Positions 35,933-45,689 are shown, counted from the stretch's first letter. The stretch is DNA of 54,019 nucleotides from an uncultured SAR116 cluster alpha proteobacterium (GCA_902596655.1 CACJUX010000012.1:1-54019); one strand, 5' to 3'. The notes: generated by a model from the letters alone, not told the origin. Made by a program: numbers and translations.

Positions 35933-36792
35933 CAATCTCTCAAAAGGTCATTTACCGAAGTCTTGGAACGGGTCTTCTCATCCACCTGTTTGATGATCAC
36001 GGCACAGGACAGTGACGGACCCGGACTGCCATCTGCAAGCGGCTTTCCTGGCAGCGAACCTGGCACAACAACTGAATAGGCTGGCACACGACCCACGTGA
36101 ACCTCACCAGTCACACGGTCAATGATCTTTGTTGAGACACCAATAAACACACCCATGGACAGGACAGCGCCGCGCTCAACAACCACGCCTTCGACAACCT
36201 CGGAGCGGGCGCCAATGAAACAGTCATCCTCGATGATTACCGGACCAGCCTGCAGGGGTTCAAGGACACCGCCAATGCCAGCACCACCGGACAGATGGAC
36301 ATTCTTGCCAATCTGCGCACATGAGCCAACAGTCGCCCATGTATCAACCATTGTGCCGCTGTCAACAAAGGCACCAAGATTTACAAAGCTCGGCATCAGC
36401 ACAGCACCAGACGCAATATGGGCAGAGTGTCGGACAATACAGCCGGGAACAGCGCGGAAGCCCGCAGCGCGGAACCTGGCCTCATCCCAGCCAGCAAATT
36501 TCGAGGGTACCTTGTCCCACCACAGAGCCTCGCCACTACCTGGATAGGTGATACCAGAGGGTATACAGGCCATATCGTTCAGGCGGAACGACAACAACAC
36601 AGCTTTTTTCAGCCACTGATTGACCTGCCAGTGATGATCACCGATAGGTTCAGCAACCCGGGCGGCACCGCTGTCGAGCATGTTCAGCGCCGCTATCACG
36701 GCCTCTCGGACAGCGCCGCCTGCCTGGGTGCTGATGTTGTCGCGGTCATCCCAGGCAGCATTGATTTCAGTTTCGAGTTGCGCCTTGTCCAT
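35932..36792 (-). CDS. dapD: Tetrahydrodipicolinate N-succinyltransferase
   Basis: 286 aa from ATG 36792, with GGAG eight bases upstream; the longer frame to 36825 is not needed. It makes N-succinyl-2-amino-6-ketopimelate. The left-handed beta helix shows as hexapeptide repeats (about 115-230: [48 protein letters not shown]). It works just before DapE, its neighbour. Confidence 0.95.
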   Translation of the reverse strand: MDKAQLETEINAAWDDRDNISTQAGGAVREAVIAALNMLDSGAARVAEPIGDHHWQVNQWLKKAVLLSFRLNDMACIPSGITYPGSGEALWWDKVPSKFAGWDEARFRAAGFRAVPGCIVRHSAHIASGAVLMPSFVNLGAFVDSGTMVDTWATVGSCAQIGKNVHLSGGAGIGGVLEPLQAGPVIIEDDCFIGARSEVVEGVVVERGAVLSMGVFIGVSTKIIDRVTGEVHVGRVPAYSVVVPGSLPGKPLADGSPGPSLSCAVIIKQVDEKTRSKTSVNDLLRD

Positions 36793-36841
36793 TGTGGTCT
36801 CCTGGTCACGGGGCAGGTGGGCCATCTGGCCACCTTATGCT

Positions 36842-37552
36842 TTATGTTCTGATATCGGCGTTTTGCGCCTGATTGGCAAGGGTCTGGCCGGTCAGCGGCG
36901 CAAGAAAGCTCTTCAGATCCTCACCAATAAAATGCACGTAGGGCTCTTCAGCGCCTTTTGCGGCCCATTCATAATCACTCGTCAGCCAGACAGTGCGCAT
37001 GCCCATGGCTGCGGCCGGTTCAAGATTGCGGGCCATATCCTCGATCATCACCGCGCCATGTGGATCAATGCCGGTCTTTTCCATGAATTTTGCAAAGGCG
37101 TGGGCCTCGGGCTTGGGCACATACTCTGCCCCCACGATATCAAAAATATGCTCGAAATGATGGCGGATGCCATAAGCATTCAGGATGTTTTCCGCATGCG
37201 ATACTGTGCCGTTGGTAAAAATATGTTTGCAGCCTGGCAAATTGGCAAGCATAGCATCCAGTTCAGTCTCACGCGGCAAATCACTGACATCAATGTCATG
37301 GACAAAATGTAGATATTCAGCCGGCTCAAGCCCCTCTTCAACTATGAGGCCGCGCATCGTTGTGCCGTAACGCTGGAACAAATCCTTTTGAATCACGCGA
37401 GCCTCATCCTGTGGAACGTCAAAATGACTGGCTACAAATTCGGTGATTCGCACGGCAACGCGGACAAAAAGGTTGGAACGTGCCGGGTAGATCGTATTGT
37501 CGAGGTCAAAGATCCAGTCTCTAATTTCCTCCACAGGAAAAGTCTGTGTCAT
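36842..37552 (-). CDS. HAD-family pyrimidine 5'-nucleotidase
   Basis: 236 aa from ATG 37552 (GGAG nine bases ahead). HAD motif I is FDLDNTIYPA, motif II TNGTVSH, the lysine lies in EYVPKPEAHAF and the acidic motif is MIEDMARNLEPA. It belongs to the SDT1/pyrimidine 5'-nucleotidase group that removes phosphate from UMP/CMP-like substrates. In many alphaproteobacteria this gene neighbours argB and dapD, as here. Confidence 0.85.
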   Translation of the reverse strand: MTQTFPVEEIRDWIFDLDNTIYPARSNLFVRVAVRITEFVASHFDVPQDEARVIQKDLFQRYGTTMRGLIVEEGLEPAEYLHFVHDIDVSDLPRETELDAMLANLPGCKHIFTNGTVSHAENILNAYGIRHHFEHIFDIVGAEYVPKPEAHAFAKFMEKTGIDPHGAVMIEDMARNLEPAAAMGMRTVWLTSDYEWAAKGAEEPYVHFIGEDLKSFLAPLTGQTLANQAQNADIRT

Positions 37553-37594
37553 GATTTTCAACTCCATCTTTCAAATCTGTGTTTGATCAGCCAT

Positions 37595-38503
37595 CTAGTC
37601 AGGCTTGATAAAGGTGCCCATCCCATGTTCGGTGAACAATTCAACAAGCAATGCATGTGGCGCACGTCCATCCATGATAACCGCAGCCTCAGCACCACCA
37701 AGGACAGCCTTGATACAGGTCTCAACCTTTGGGATCATACCGCCAGTCACCGTACCATCACAGATTAGGTTCTCCGCCTGGCTGACCGTGAGTTCGGATA
37801 CCAAATTGCCAGCGCTGTCAAGAACACCGGGAACGTCAGTCAGCATCAACATCCGCGTGGCGTTAAGCGCAGCAGAGATGGCACCTGCTGCAGTATCAGC
37901 GTTGATGTTGTATGTCATCCCATCCTCACCACCACCAACCGGGGCCACGACGGGGATCAGATTTTTCTCACCAAGTGCATCCAGAACTTCGGTATTGATC
38001 TTCGAGGGCTCGCCAACAAAGCCGAGGTCAACAAGCTTCTCTATCGCGCTGCCCGCTGATTTTGCCTGTGCAAGAAGCTTGCGCGCCATGATCAGGCCAC
38101 CATCCTTGCCAGAAATACCGACGGCACGAGCACCAGCCATGGTGATGGCGGCAACAAGCGCCTTGTTGATCCCTCCAGCCAGAACCATTTCGACGACAGA
38201 TATAGTCGCCTCATCAGTCACCCGCAGACCATCGATAAAATTCGATTCGATCTGCAGTTTTTTCAGCATCTCGCCAATCTGCGGACCACCACCATGCACC
38301 ACGACAGGCCGCGCGCCCACCTGGTCGAGAAGTGCGATATCGGATGCAAAGGCGCTCACATATTCAGGCTCACCCATGGCATGGCCGCCAAATTTTACTA
38401 CGAGGGTCTTGTCTGAATAGCGGCGCATAAAGGGCAGAGCCTCAATCAGCATGCCTGCCTTTTCCAGAAATTGGTCCGCCGATGTGCCTTGCGAATTATC
38501 CAT
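37595..38503 (-). CDS. argB: N-acetylglutamate kinase
   Basis: 302 aa. It phosphorylates N-acetylglutamate in arginine synthesis. VVKFGGHAMGEPE carries the catalytic lysine, VVHGGGPQIGEML the glycine-rich loop, and MLTDVPGVLD plus GGMIPKVETCIKA the ATP side. The extended N-terminal helix suggests the arginine-inhibited hexameric type. AAGGGCGG precedes the ATG. Confidence 0.95.
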   Translation of the reverse strand: MDNSQGTSADQFLEKAGMLIEALPFMRRYSDKTLVVKFGGHAMGEPEYVSAFASDIALLDQVGARPVVVHGGGPQIGEMLKKLQIESNFIDGLRVTDEATISVVEMVLAGGINKALVAAITMAGARAVGISGKDGGLIMARKLLAQAKSAGSAIEKLVDLGFVGEPSKINTEVLDALGEKNLIPVVAPVGGGEDGMTYNINADTAAGAISAALNATRMLMLTDVPGVLDSAGNLVSELTVSQAENLICDGTVTGGMIPKVETCIKAVLGGAEAAVIMDGRAPHALLVELFTEHGMGTFIKPD

Positions 38504-38650
38504 AGTGCCGCCCTTGAACCAGCGATGAGTTTCAAACAGGACAAGGTGATGTCAGGCCGCCCTGTATGCGCACCAACTGCGCCAGCCAAAATATCGGTAT
38601 TGTAGCCAGATGCGCAAGCCCCACGTAACCAGATAGACTGCTAAAAATGC

Positions 38651-39307
38651 CTAGTTTTCGGCAAACATCGCAAGATGCCCCCGCAAATGTGCAACGCCAT
38701 CACCTCGTTCAGAAGAGGTGACAAACAACTTGGGAAAGGCCGCAACATGCGTGGTGATGGCAGCCTCGGTTGCCTTGCATACCGTCTCAAGCTCAGCCGG
38801 TTTAAGTTTGTCGGCTTTGGTAAGGACAGCAGCCCATGACACGGCCGTATCATCAAGAAGTCCCATGATCTCACGGTCAGCCTTGCCGATCCCACGTCGC
38901 GAGTCGATCAGCAGAAAAACACGCTGCAATGATGTTCGCCCAGCCAGAAATTTGCGGGTTAGATTTGTCCAGGCTTCGATATCGGCTTTTGGTGCCGAAG
39001 CGTAGCCATAGCCCGGCAGATCGACCAGCTGCAGCCGGTGCGCAAGGTCAAAGAAGATCAACTGCCGGGTACGCCCTGGCGTCTGCGAGGTTCTCGCCAG
39101 GGTCTTACGTCCTGTCAGTGCGTTTACCAGTGACGATTTGCCGACATTCGACCGCCCGGCAAAACACACCTCCGGCAGGGTAATCGGCGGCAGGGCAGGC
39201 ATGTTGTTTGCAGCGGCGATAAAGTCGCACTGACCAGCAAAAAGCAGACGACCTGCTTCCAGCTGGTCCGGTGTCAGCTCTCCGCCACGCGCTTCATAAT
39301 GAACCAT
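38651..39307 (-). CDS. engB: Ribosome-biogenesis GTPase EngB/YsxC
   Basis: 218 aa from ATG 39307. It helps large-subunit assembly. G1 is GRSNVGKSSLVNAL, G3 DLPGYGYA, G4 LTKADKL and G5-like VTSSERGDG. The start is inside the end of yidC by 34 bases; no later ATG keeps the needed N-terminus. Part of the leftward rpmH-rnpA-yidD-yidC-engB unit. Confidence 0.92.
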   Translation of the reverse strand: MVHYEARGGELTPDQLEAGRLLFAGQCDFIAAANNMPALPPITLPEVCFAGRSNVGKSSLVNALTGRKTLARTSQTPGRTRQLIFFDLAHRLQLVDLPGYGYASAPKADIEAWTNLTRKFLAGRTSLQRVFLLIDSRRGIGKADREIMGLLDDTAVSWAAVLTKADKLKPAELETVCKATEAAITTHVAAFPKLFVTSSERGDGVAHLRGHLAMFAEN

Positions 39308-41031
39308 TGCTGTGCCATGGAAAGCAGGTTGTTCCATGTCCAGTAGATTACCAGGCCTGCCGGGAAAGTAGCCAGGAGAAAGGTGAAGAAAAGCGGCATG
39401 AATTGGAACACTTTGGCTTGGATGGGGTCAGGCGGTGCCGGGTTGAGCCGCATCTGCAGGAACATCGAGATCCCCATTAGAATCGGCCACACACCCAGTT
39501 GCAGGAAAGAAGGTAGGAAATCCGTCGAATACGGCAGAATGCCGAAGAGGTTGAAAATAGAGGTTGGGTCAGGTGCTGACAGGTCGGTAATCCAGCCAAA
39601 GAATGGTGCATGCCGCATTTCAATGGTAACGAATAACACTTTGTAAAGTGCAAAGAAAACGGGAATTTGCAGGAGCACCGGCAAACAACCTGCCGCTGGA
39701 TTGACCTGTTCCGCCTTATAAAGCGCCATCATCTCCTTGTTCATCGCCATGCGGTCATCGCCATAGCGCTCACGCAGACTTTGAATCTTTGGCGCCAACA
39801 GACGCATCTTACCCATTGAGCGGTAAGATTTGTTAGCAAGCGGAAAAAACACGAGCTTCACCAGGACAGTGAATGCCATCGTCGCAAGGCCAAAATTACC
39901 AAGGATGCCGTTGAGCCAGTTAATCGCATAGAAGAACGGCTTGGTCAGGAAATAGAACCAGCCAAAATCAATGGCGAGATCAAAATTTGGAATGCCAAAC
40001 TCTTCGGCATAATGATCAAGAAGCGTGACCTTTTTCGCTCCGGCGAAAAGGCGGCTTTTCGAGCTGACGCTGCCCCCCGGGGCAACCACCATGCCGGCTT
40101 TGTCTATAAAATCAACCTGGTATCGGTCTGTTGGGCCACTCAGCAATTTAAAGGCAAAAGAATAATTACGATTCTGATCGGGAAGAACCGCCGCCAGCCA
40201 GTATTTGTCGGTAAAACCGATCCAGCCACCAGGCTTTTCCGGATCAATCTTCGACACACCACCATCGGCATCCCTGATGTCGTCATAATCCTCCTCACTT
40301 AGTGTTTCATCGAAAACGCCGAGCGCGCCTTCATGAAGAATGTAGATGCCGCTGGTTGGGGGCGTTCCGTGACGGCGGACCAATCCATAGGGAAAGAGTG
40401 TAAGTGCCGTGTCCAGACTGCTGGTAACTATGTCATCAAAGGTAATGATGTAATCATCGTTGATGGCGATGGTGCGGGTGAAAACAAGGCCATGGTCATT
40501 GTCCCACGTCAGAGTCACGGGTTTTACCGGTGACAGCACATCACTGCTGGCGCTCCACAGCGTATCCGCCCCCGGCATCGGCTGTTGCGTGTCAGACACC
40601 GCCCATCCAAATTCGGCAAAAAACGGATTGTTGCTGCTGACCTTCTTCAGGAAATGAATATTTTCCGACGCCGCTTCCTGGGTTTCGCGATAATCGGTCA
40701 ATACCACATCATCAATGCGGGCACCCTGCAGCGAGAAGGAACCGCTGACCAGCGGCGCGTCTATGACAATCCGCTTTGCCGTATCGGCGATGGCTGTTGC
40801 CGTATCGCCTGTCTTGGTTGGCATGGCTCCGGTTCCGGGCTGATCCGCCGGAGCCGTCGCCTGCGGCGTTCCGCTGTCTGCAGTTGGCTGTTTTTCCTGT
40901 TGCTCGGCCAGCAGCTGCTGTTGCGCTGCTTCCTTTTCCATCTCGGGGCCAACGACAAGAAACTGCCAGCCAAACAGAACAGCCATCGAAAGCGCGACGG
41001 CAAGAAGCAAATTGCGGTTATCGGAATTCAT
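39274..41031 (-). CDS. yidC: Membrane protein insertase YidC
   Basis: 585 aa from ATG 41031 (AAAAGG upstream). It inserts membrane proteins with or without Sec. One N-terminal helix (LLLAVALSMAVLFGWQFLVV), a large periplasmic beta domain, and five C-terminal helices; the conserved region NKSYRSMGKMRLLAPKIQ is the cytosolic coiled hairpin and the groove arginine is in this segment. The longer frame upstream is out of use. Confidence 0.95.
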   Translation of the reverse strand: MNSDNRNLLLAVALSMAVLFGWQFLVVGPEMEKEAAQQQLLAEQQEKQPTADSGTPQATAPADQPGTGAMPTKTGDTATAIADTAKRIVIDAPLVSGSFSLQGARIDDVVLTDYRETQEAASENIHFLKKVSSNNPFFAEFGWAVSDTQQPMPGADTLWSASSDVLSPVKPVTLTWDNDHGLVFTRTIAINDDYIITFDDIVTSSLDTALTLFPYGLVRRHGTPPTSGIYILHEGALGVFDETLSEEDYDDIRDADGGVSKIDPEKPGGWIGFTDKYWLAAVLPDQNRNYSFAFKLLSGPTDRYQVDFIDKAGMVVAPGGSVSSKSRLFAGAKKVTLLDHYAEEFGIPNFDLAIDFGWFYFLTKPFFYAINWLNGILGNFGLATMAFTVLVKLVFFPLANKSYRSMGKMRLLAPKIQSLRERYGDDRMAMNKEMMALYKAEQVNPAAGCLPVLLQIPVFFALYKVLFVTIEMRHAPFFGWITDLSAPDPTSIFNLFGILPYSTDFLPSFLQLGVWPILMGISMFLQMRLNPAPPDPIQAKVFQFMPLFFTFLLATFPAGLVIYWTWNNLLSMAQQWFIMKRVAES

Positions 41032-41044
41032 TACAAAGACCTTT

Positions 41045-41386
41045 TCATCGGGCGCGACAGCAGTCGCTGCTGTGCCCATCGGCAGTAGTGCGCCCATCGG
41101 CGTTGGATTGGTCATCGCCAGGATAGATTGGCGGGACAGGGTCAAAAACGGGCGTTGCCCATGGGTGGCACCGCATTATACGTTTTAGCGCATACCACGA
41201 TCCACGCAAGAGGCCATGCAGTCTTAAGGCGTCTTTTGCATATTGTGAACAGGTTGGCAGATGTCGGCATTGGGCGCCCATGAAAGGCGAAACACAGGCC
41301 TGATAGAGCCATAAAAGCCCACGAAGGATTCCACAAGCACATCGGTGCAACAATATCGCTGGCAAATAATAACTTTGTTTCGGCAT
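41045..41386 (-). CDS. yidD: Membrane protein insertion efficiency factor YidD
   Basis: 113 aa; amphipathic, membrane-associated, aids YidC. YQACVSPFMGAQCRHLPTCS, YAKDAL and RIMRCHPWA with FDPVP are the family signature. It starts on the last base of the rnpA stop (TGATG) and ends 13 bases before yidC. Confidence 0.93.
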   Translation of the reverse strand: MPKQSYYLPAILLHRCACGILRGLLWLYQACVSPFMGAQCRHLPTCSQYAKDALRLHGLLRGSWYALKRIMRCHPWATPVFDPVPPIYPGDDQSNADGRTTADGHSSDCCRAR

Positions 41387-41784
41387 CAGAACTTTCCACC
41401 CTTGTGCGATGAGCCTGGCATCCTGTACCCCAAATCCTGTCGATCTATTTCGCGGTGCAGGTAGCCGACCGCCTTCTCAACATCTCGAATTAGATCCTGC
41501 CACGCGAGCTTTGCGGTGCTGTAGCGGGCTATCATCACATAATCGAGGCCAGAACGCGCCACAGGTTGCAAGCTTTCACGCATGGCAGCGCGCAACCGCC
41601 GGCGCGCCCGGTTTCGTAAAACTGCATTTCCAATTTTTCTGGAGGCTGTGAAACCAACTCGCCATTCAGGAAGTTGGTTGGGGGCTGCCTGCATAACAAG
41701 ACCATGCAAAACCGCCTTAAGTCCGTAATTCCGAGCAAGCAGAAAACCGGTTCGCGACGGAATGCTGGTTACCCTAGACACCAC
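41386..41784 (-). CDS. rnpA: Ribonuclease P protein component
   Basis: 132 aa from GTG 41784. It binds RNase P RNA and tRNA precursors. The RNR-type motif is NAVLRNRARRRLRAAMRE, preceded by FTASRKIGNA. It lies 15 bases after rpmH. The order rpmH-rnpA-yidD-yidC-engB is conserved. Confidence 0.93.
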   Translation of the reverse strand: MVSRVTSIPSRTGFLLARNYGLKAVLHGLVMQAAPNQLPEWRVGFTASRKIGNAVLRNRARRRLRAAMRESLQPVARSGLDYVMIARYSTAKLAWQDLIRDVEKAVGYLHREIDRQDLGYRMPGSSHKGGKF

Positions 41785-41799
41785 TAATAGTCCCGTTTA

Positions 41800-41934
41800 T
41801 TAGGCTGACAGGCGCGCGCGGCCCTTTGCACGACGTGCCCGCAGTACACGACGACCGCCGACGGTGGCCATCCGAGACCGAAATCCATGGCGACGCTTGC
41901 GAACCAATACGCTTGGCTGATAGGTGCGTTTCAT
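41800..41934 (-). CDS. rpmH: 50S ribosomal protein L34
   Basis: 44 aa, too short for many ORF filters. [18 protein letters not shown], then [20 protein letters not shown]; all typical. First gene of the leftward unit. Confidence 0.97.
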   Translation of the reverse strand: MKRTYQPSVLVRKRRHGFRSRMATVGGRRVLRARRAKGRARLSA

Positions 41935-42312
41935 AATGACGGTCCTTACAAAAATCTGAATAGCTGAGTCTAGACCCGGGTTGTATGCCGCGACCAGCCT
42001 GCTGTCAATGTCTTTCGCTGAGATATTGATTTTATCACTCTGCTAACATTCAACGCACAAAAAAGATATTCGGCGCGAATGGCAGGTGAAGAGGCACTTT
42101 ATTCACACGAGCCATGTCCAGATGGGATCGTGTTTTATTCTGACGGTTTTGGCTAGTTGATTAGAACACATACATGTAGGAAAATCAGCTCGTCACAGAG
42201 CCGCATATTGAACTTGCCTTTTTCCTGACTTGTACTTTGGGGGCAGGATATTAATTGGGCTCTCGATGACTGAGTTTAAAAGGAATTTGCAGATTTACTT
42301 TATCAAAAATTT
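41935..42312. other. Mostly non-coding gap between rpmH and the kinase pseudogene
   Basis: It holds the rpmH promoter side (from about 41935 to 42000) and, at 42079-42156, a 25-codon open frame (MAGEEALYSHEP, then FYSDGFG) that might be a remnant of the sensory part of the histidine kinase decayed at 42313-43175. Nothing else was recognised. Confidence 0.4.
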
Positions 42313-43175
42313 TTGATTTTCGTATTAGCTTTCCCCAGACTCTATTCATCTGGCCAATGGCTGGTGTGGCACTTTCTATTACAGCCACTTCATACGTTGG
42401 TCAAAACAATCAACAGCCTCAGCAGTGATCCGACGATTGTCAAAGCCTCGCCGGCCTATGCCACCCATTCACTTGAATTCGATAGGGTAAAAAAAGCCGT
42501 CGAGAAGATGTAACGCAATACAATATTCACCTTTCTTCAGCGCCAACAGCCCTCTGACTTCGGGGAGGCCGTTACAAAAATCAACCACGATATCCAAAAT
42601 GTCCTCTGCTCAGCAGCATTGGTAACCGATGCGCTGATGCGGTCGGACGACACCAAGTCATAACAATCGTCACCACATGTTATTCGATTACTGGAACAGC
42701 CGACTAATCTCTGACAGTCGATACTTTGCTATTTTGTTGCGGTGTATCGACCCAAGCTTGACGCCATCCTAATGGGCAACGTATTGAATGACTTGTAATC
42801 ACCACCCGACTGGAATTAACTATTGAGGGCCATCGTAAATTTTTTGTTGATTGAATTATCCTATTTTTTCGCATTTTACTGAATCTGACGCTCAATGAAG
42901 GTGTTGTTGACACAACCAGACCGCAGATCGATATCTGGGGGGCCGTTCACCAGGGCGGCATTGACATCCTTGATATTGGCACCAGCATCAGCAATAACAC
43001 ACGCCGAACGTTGATCCGGGCGTTTAAAACGGCAAAGAATGGCGGCTTAGATCCTGGCCTCACCATCGCTAGAGACATTGCTGTAACGAATAGTGACAAT
43101 TTAAAATTGACACGCTCGAACCCTGACGGAAGTGGAATCCGGTTTTATCTGTTTGAGGAGATTTTCCTGACCTAA
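42313..43175 (+). pseudogene. Decayed sensor histidine kinase
   Basis: One frame reads LVWHFLLQPLHTLVKTI (membrane end and HAMP-like region), is broken by a TAA at 42511-42513, and goes on in the same frame as FLQRQQPSDFGEAVTKINHD and QNVLCSAALVTDAL, where KINHD is the phosphoacceptor H-box near 42580. A second TAA follows near 42660. After more damage, a frame from about 42910 to 43175 reads as the ATPase domain: IDILDIGTSIS (DxG box), then GGLDPGLTIARDIA (normally GTGLGLxIAR) and SNPDGSGIRFYLF at the end. Several stops and a frame change make it non-functional. The family is the alphaproteobacterial kinase with LGxAVxKINHDLRN. Confidence 0.75.
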
Positions 43176-43654
43176 CCCTGAAGCCCAATGATTGGGGTCG
43201 ATGGTTGAGGCTCCATGTCCCAAGGGAAGAAAATCCAGGTATCCTGTGACACTTCGGTTACGAACGTATCGACAAGAGGCCTGCCAGCAGGCTTTGCGTA
43301 TACTGTCGCAAAATGTGCTTCGGGCACCATCTGGCGCAGAGCCTTTGCGGTCTCACCAGTGTCAACCAGATCATCGACAATCAACCAGTTCTTACCATTT
43401 TTGGCCATGGTAGCGGACTTCAGAACTTCAAGTCCACCCCTGTCCTGCCCGTGATAGGAGGAGATGCAGGCTGTTTCGATCACTCTGATTTCCAGTTCGC
43501 GCGCAACGATTGCTGCGGGTACAAGGCCGCCCCGTGTCACCGCTACCACTCCGGTAAACGGACCCAATTCAAGCAAGCGCCACGCGAGCGCTTTTGACGT
43601 CCGATGAAGTTCTTCCCAAGAAACAGGAAACGACTTTTGATATGAATCTGACAT
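43172..43654 (-). CDS. gpt: Xanthine phosphoribosyltransferase
   Basis: 160 aa. It salvages xanthine and guanine with PRPP. The PRPP motif is [36 protein letters not shown] and ISSYHGQDR are Gpt-specific. It sits between the kinase pseudogene and tRNA-Arg and is probably the last ordinary chromosomal gene before the stacked islands. Confidence 0.93.
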   Translation of the reverse strand: MSDSYQKSFPVSWEELHRTSKALAWRLLELGPFTGVVAVTRGGLVPAAIVARELEIRVIETACISSYHGQDRGGLEVLKSATMAKNGKNWLIVDDLVDTGETAKALRQMVPEAHFATVYAKPAGRPLVDTFVTEVSQDTWIFFPWDMEPQPSTPIIGLQG

Positions 43655-43916
43655 GTCAATGGCTCAACAAACTGAACAAGCTAGGCGTCAAACTTTAATG
43701 TTGTAGCGATCAATGACAAGCTGTTTCGTAAAAATAATCCGTCCCTCAAGCTGGAAACAGGCCGTCCACGACGAAGATTGCAGCGATCATGGCCACATCA
43801 CTGCGTGGCGCTGTCCCAAAACGAACAGGCCGGATAAAGGGGTTGCAAGCACCGATATGTTGGCCTATGTTGCGCCGTCTCTCAGGGGTCGCGGCAAACC
43901 GCGGTGTCTGTATGAT

Positions 43917-43993
43917 GCGCTCGTAGCTCAGCTGGATAGAGCACTAGACTACGAATCTAGGGGTCGGGAGTTCGAATCTTCCCGAGCGCGCCA
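43917..43993 (+). tRNA. tRNA-Arg (anticodon ACG)
   Basis: GCGCTCG pairs with CGAGCGC, D-arm GCTCAGCTGGATAGAGC, anticodon loop CTACGAA (ACG, Arg), T-arm GGGAGTTCGAATCTTCCC, G73 and encoded CCA. It is the only complete copy; at least two 3' duplicates follow downstream. Confidence 0.97.
43935..43993 (+). repeat. att site: 3' part of tRNA-Arg, first copy
   Basis: The 59 bp from GATAGAGC to the CCA recur exactly at 46743-46801 and, as 58 bp with one change, at 50981-51038. An integrase gene starts about 100 bases after it, the standard layout of an element joined to a tRNA. Confidence 0.88.
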
Positions 43994-44059
43994 TTTCTCT
44001 TCAATATACTCAGATAGTTATCAAATTGTAGTTACAGTCTGACTTTCTATTCCCACTGT

Positions 44060-44080
44060 TTTGACACAGATTTGACACAG
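44060..44080 (+). repeat. 21-bp repeat, copy 1 (candidate integrase arm site)
   Basis: Two TTTGACACAG units with one A between them, just ahead of integrase 1. Identical copies lie at 46654-46674 and 51105-51125. TTGACA also resembles a -35 box. Confidence 0.75.
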
Positions 44081-44095
44081 TAAAAGGTCAAATCG

Positions 44096-45094
44096 ATGGG
44101 AAATATTCGTAAAAGAGGTAAGAGTTGGACTGCTCAAGTGAGAGTTTCTGGATGGCAGAGTTTCACAAAAACTTTTGACACAAAATCATCTGCGCAAGAG
44201 TGGATTAAACATACAGAACATACATTGAAGAGCAATGTTTTGCCTGATTATAGCGTTCAATCGATGACGCTTTATGACTTGCTTGACCGTTATGCTGAAA
44301 AAGTCAGTTCTAATCTGAAAGGTTCAGAAATAGAAATTTACAAACTAAGACTTATTCAGCGTTACCCCGTCTCAAAGAATAAGTTGTCGTATCTTACCAA
44401 GAAACACTTCGAGAATTATCGTGACGAGAGATTAAAAGAAGTAAAGTCCGGCACTGTGCATGCTGAGATAATGCTACTGAAAAGAGTCTATAAAATAGCA
44501 ATCGAGCAATGGGGTTTCGGAATAATCAAAAACCCACTCTCTAGCATAATTCTACCACCGCCACACAGACCGAGAAAAAGAAGACTAACTCAGCAAGAGC
44601 AAATTGATGTCTGCTTCGCCGCCAAAGCACAGCGCAATGACTACATCTGCTCAGTGATTGAGTTTGCAATTGAAACTGGCATGCGTCGTTCTGAGATACT
44701 GAAACTCAAATGGTGCGATATCAATTTTCAGACTGGATTTGCTTCACTCTTTGACACGAAGAACGGTGAAGATAGGAAAGTGCCACTCACCAAAAGATGT
44801 ATCGAAGTTCTCAATCAACTGCCTCGCAGTCATGAGCATGTCTTCCCCATATCAGCAACATGCCTGCATCAAGCATGGCAGAGAGCAGTCAAAAAAGCAG
44901 AAATCAGAGATTTAAGATTTCATGACTTAAGACATGAAGCAGTCTCTCGCTTCTTTGAGATGGGGATGAGCGTGCCTGAAGTTGCATTGATATCTGGTCA
45001 CAAAGACCTAACACAATTATTCAGATATACGCATTTGAACCCTGAGAATGTATTTAAGAAGTATGATGCGTTTCAAACGCATATAACACATTGA
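44096..45094 (+). CDS. Tyrosine recombinase (integrase 1)
   Basis: 332 aa. N-terminal part: AP2-like DNA-arm domain (MGNIRKRGKSWTAQVRVSGW) and SAM-like core domain (about 55-140). Catalytic residues: R197 in TGMRRSEIL, H276 and R279 in FHDLRHEA, H302 in SGHKD and Y311 in FRYTHL. It probably recombines the tRNA-Arg att sites at 43935 and 46743. AAAGG precedes the ATG. It is colinear without gaps with integrase 2 at 51140, so they are siblings. Confidence 0.93.
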   Translation: MGNIRKRGKSWTAQVRVSGWQSFTKTFDTKSSAQEWIKHTEHTLKSNVLPDYSVQSMTLYDLLDRYAEKVSSNLKGSEIEIYKLRLIQRYPVSKNKLSYLTKKHFENYRDERLKEVKSGTVHAEIMLLKRVYKIAIEQWGFGIIKNPLSSIILPPPHRPRKRRLTQQEQIDVCFAAKAQRNDYICSVIEFAIETGMRRSEILKLKWCDINFQTGFASLFDTKNGEDRKVPLTKRCIEVLNQLPRSHEHVFPISATCLHQAWQRAVKKAEIRDLRFHDLRHEAVSRFFEMGMSVPEVALISGHKDLTQLFRYTHLNPENVFKKYDAFQTHITH

Positions 45095-45109
45095 AATAAA
45101 ACACATATT

Positions 45110-45125
45110 TGTCAATTTATTGACA
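45110..45125. promoter_or_regulatory. 16-bp palindrome after integrase 1
   Basis: TGTCAATTTATTGACA, 7-bp arms and two-base centre, between integrase 1 and the Rep-like gene. A second stem (AAAATGC and GCATTTT, about 45130-45154) follows. It could be an operator, an origin part, or a transcription stop. Confidence 0.5.
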
Positions 45126-45179
45126 ATAAAAAATGCATTTTTCCGCATTTTGAGCAGTCCTGCTTGCCTAAATAGTTGT

Positions 45180-45674
45180 ATGACAAATGCAATTCATCAA
45201 AAGCAAGCAAGAAGAGATACCGACCATTATCTGAGAGCATTCTCAGATGTGCAAAACGCTGTCGCTGTCACGCTCACGCAGAAACAGATTGTTGACCGTC
45301 AGCATATCGATGACATTGTTTCATCTGAGAACCTCCGGCATTTCATGAACAGACTAAATGCCGCTGTTTACGGCAAGCGTTTCAGACGCTTCAACAAACG
45401 CCTGACAGTGTTTGCTGTGAGAGAGAATAGTGCTGATGTTCGCCATCACTTACATCTGATGCTAGAGAGACCCCCCTATATATGTGTAGATGATTATCGA
45501 TACCTCATCTTTACTTGCTGGTCCAAAACTCGGTTTGGGCATTTCAATATCAAAGTTGATGAAGCATATGATTTGTTTGGTTGGACTGATTACATACTCA
45601 AACGAAAAACAAAGAGTAACTGGTATGACGCCATCGATTGGGAAAACTGCTATTTGCAGACTTCGCTGGCATAA
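45180..45674 (+). CDS. Small Rep-like protein with HxH motif
   Basis: 164 aa from ATG 45180 (no strong RBS; the frame is open from 45120). RHHLHLMLERP (88-98) looks like the HUH metal motif of rolling-circle initiators, with charged RFRRFNKRLTVFAVRE before it and a tyrosine-bearing WTDYILKRKTKSNWYDAIDW (135-154) after it, where the nicking tyrosine would be expected. I infer replication initiation for the element; transposase or relaxase is the alternative. Its length is below that of most such Reps (usually over 200 aa), so it may be a minimal form. Confidence 0.55.
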   Translation: MTNAIHQKQARRDTDHYLRAFSDVQNAVAVTLTQKQIVDRQHIDDIVSSENLRHFMNRLNAAVYGKRFRRFNKRLTVFAVRENSADVRHHLHLMLERPPYICVDDYRYLIFTCWSKTRFGHFNIKVDEAYDLFGWTDYILKRKTKSNWYDAIDWENCYLQTSLA

Positions 45675-45689
45675 AGTCCTTAGTCTAAA

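Noticed and set aside
37605-38420. 271-codon plus-strand frame
   Set aside because: Antisense to argB, with low-complexity Pro/Ser/Thr/Ala content typical of a mirror frame.
42313-42513. 66-codon frame as a gene of its own
   Set aside because: The frame continues after the stop as the kinase H-box, so it is a piece of the pseudogene.
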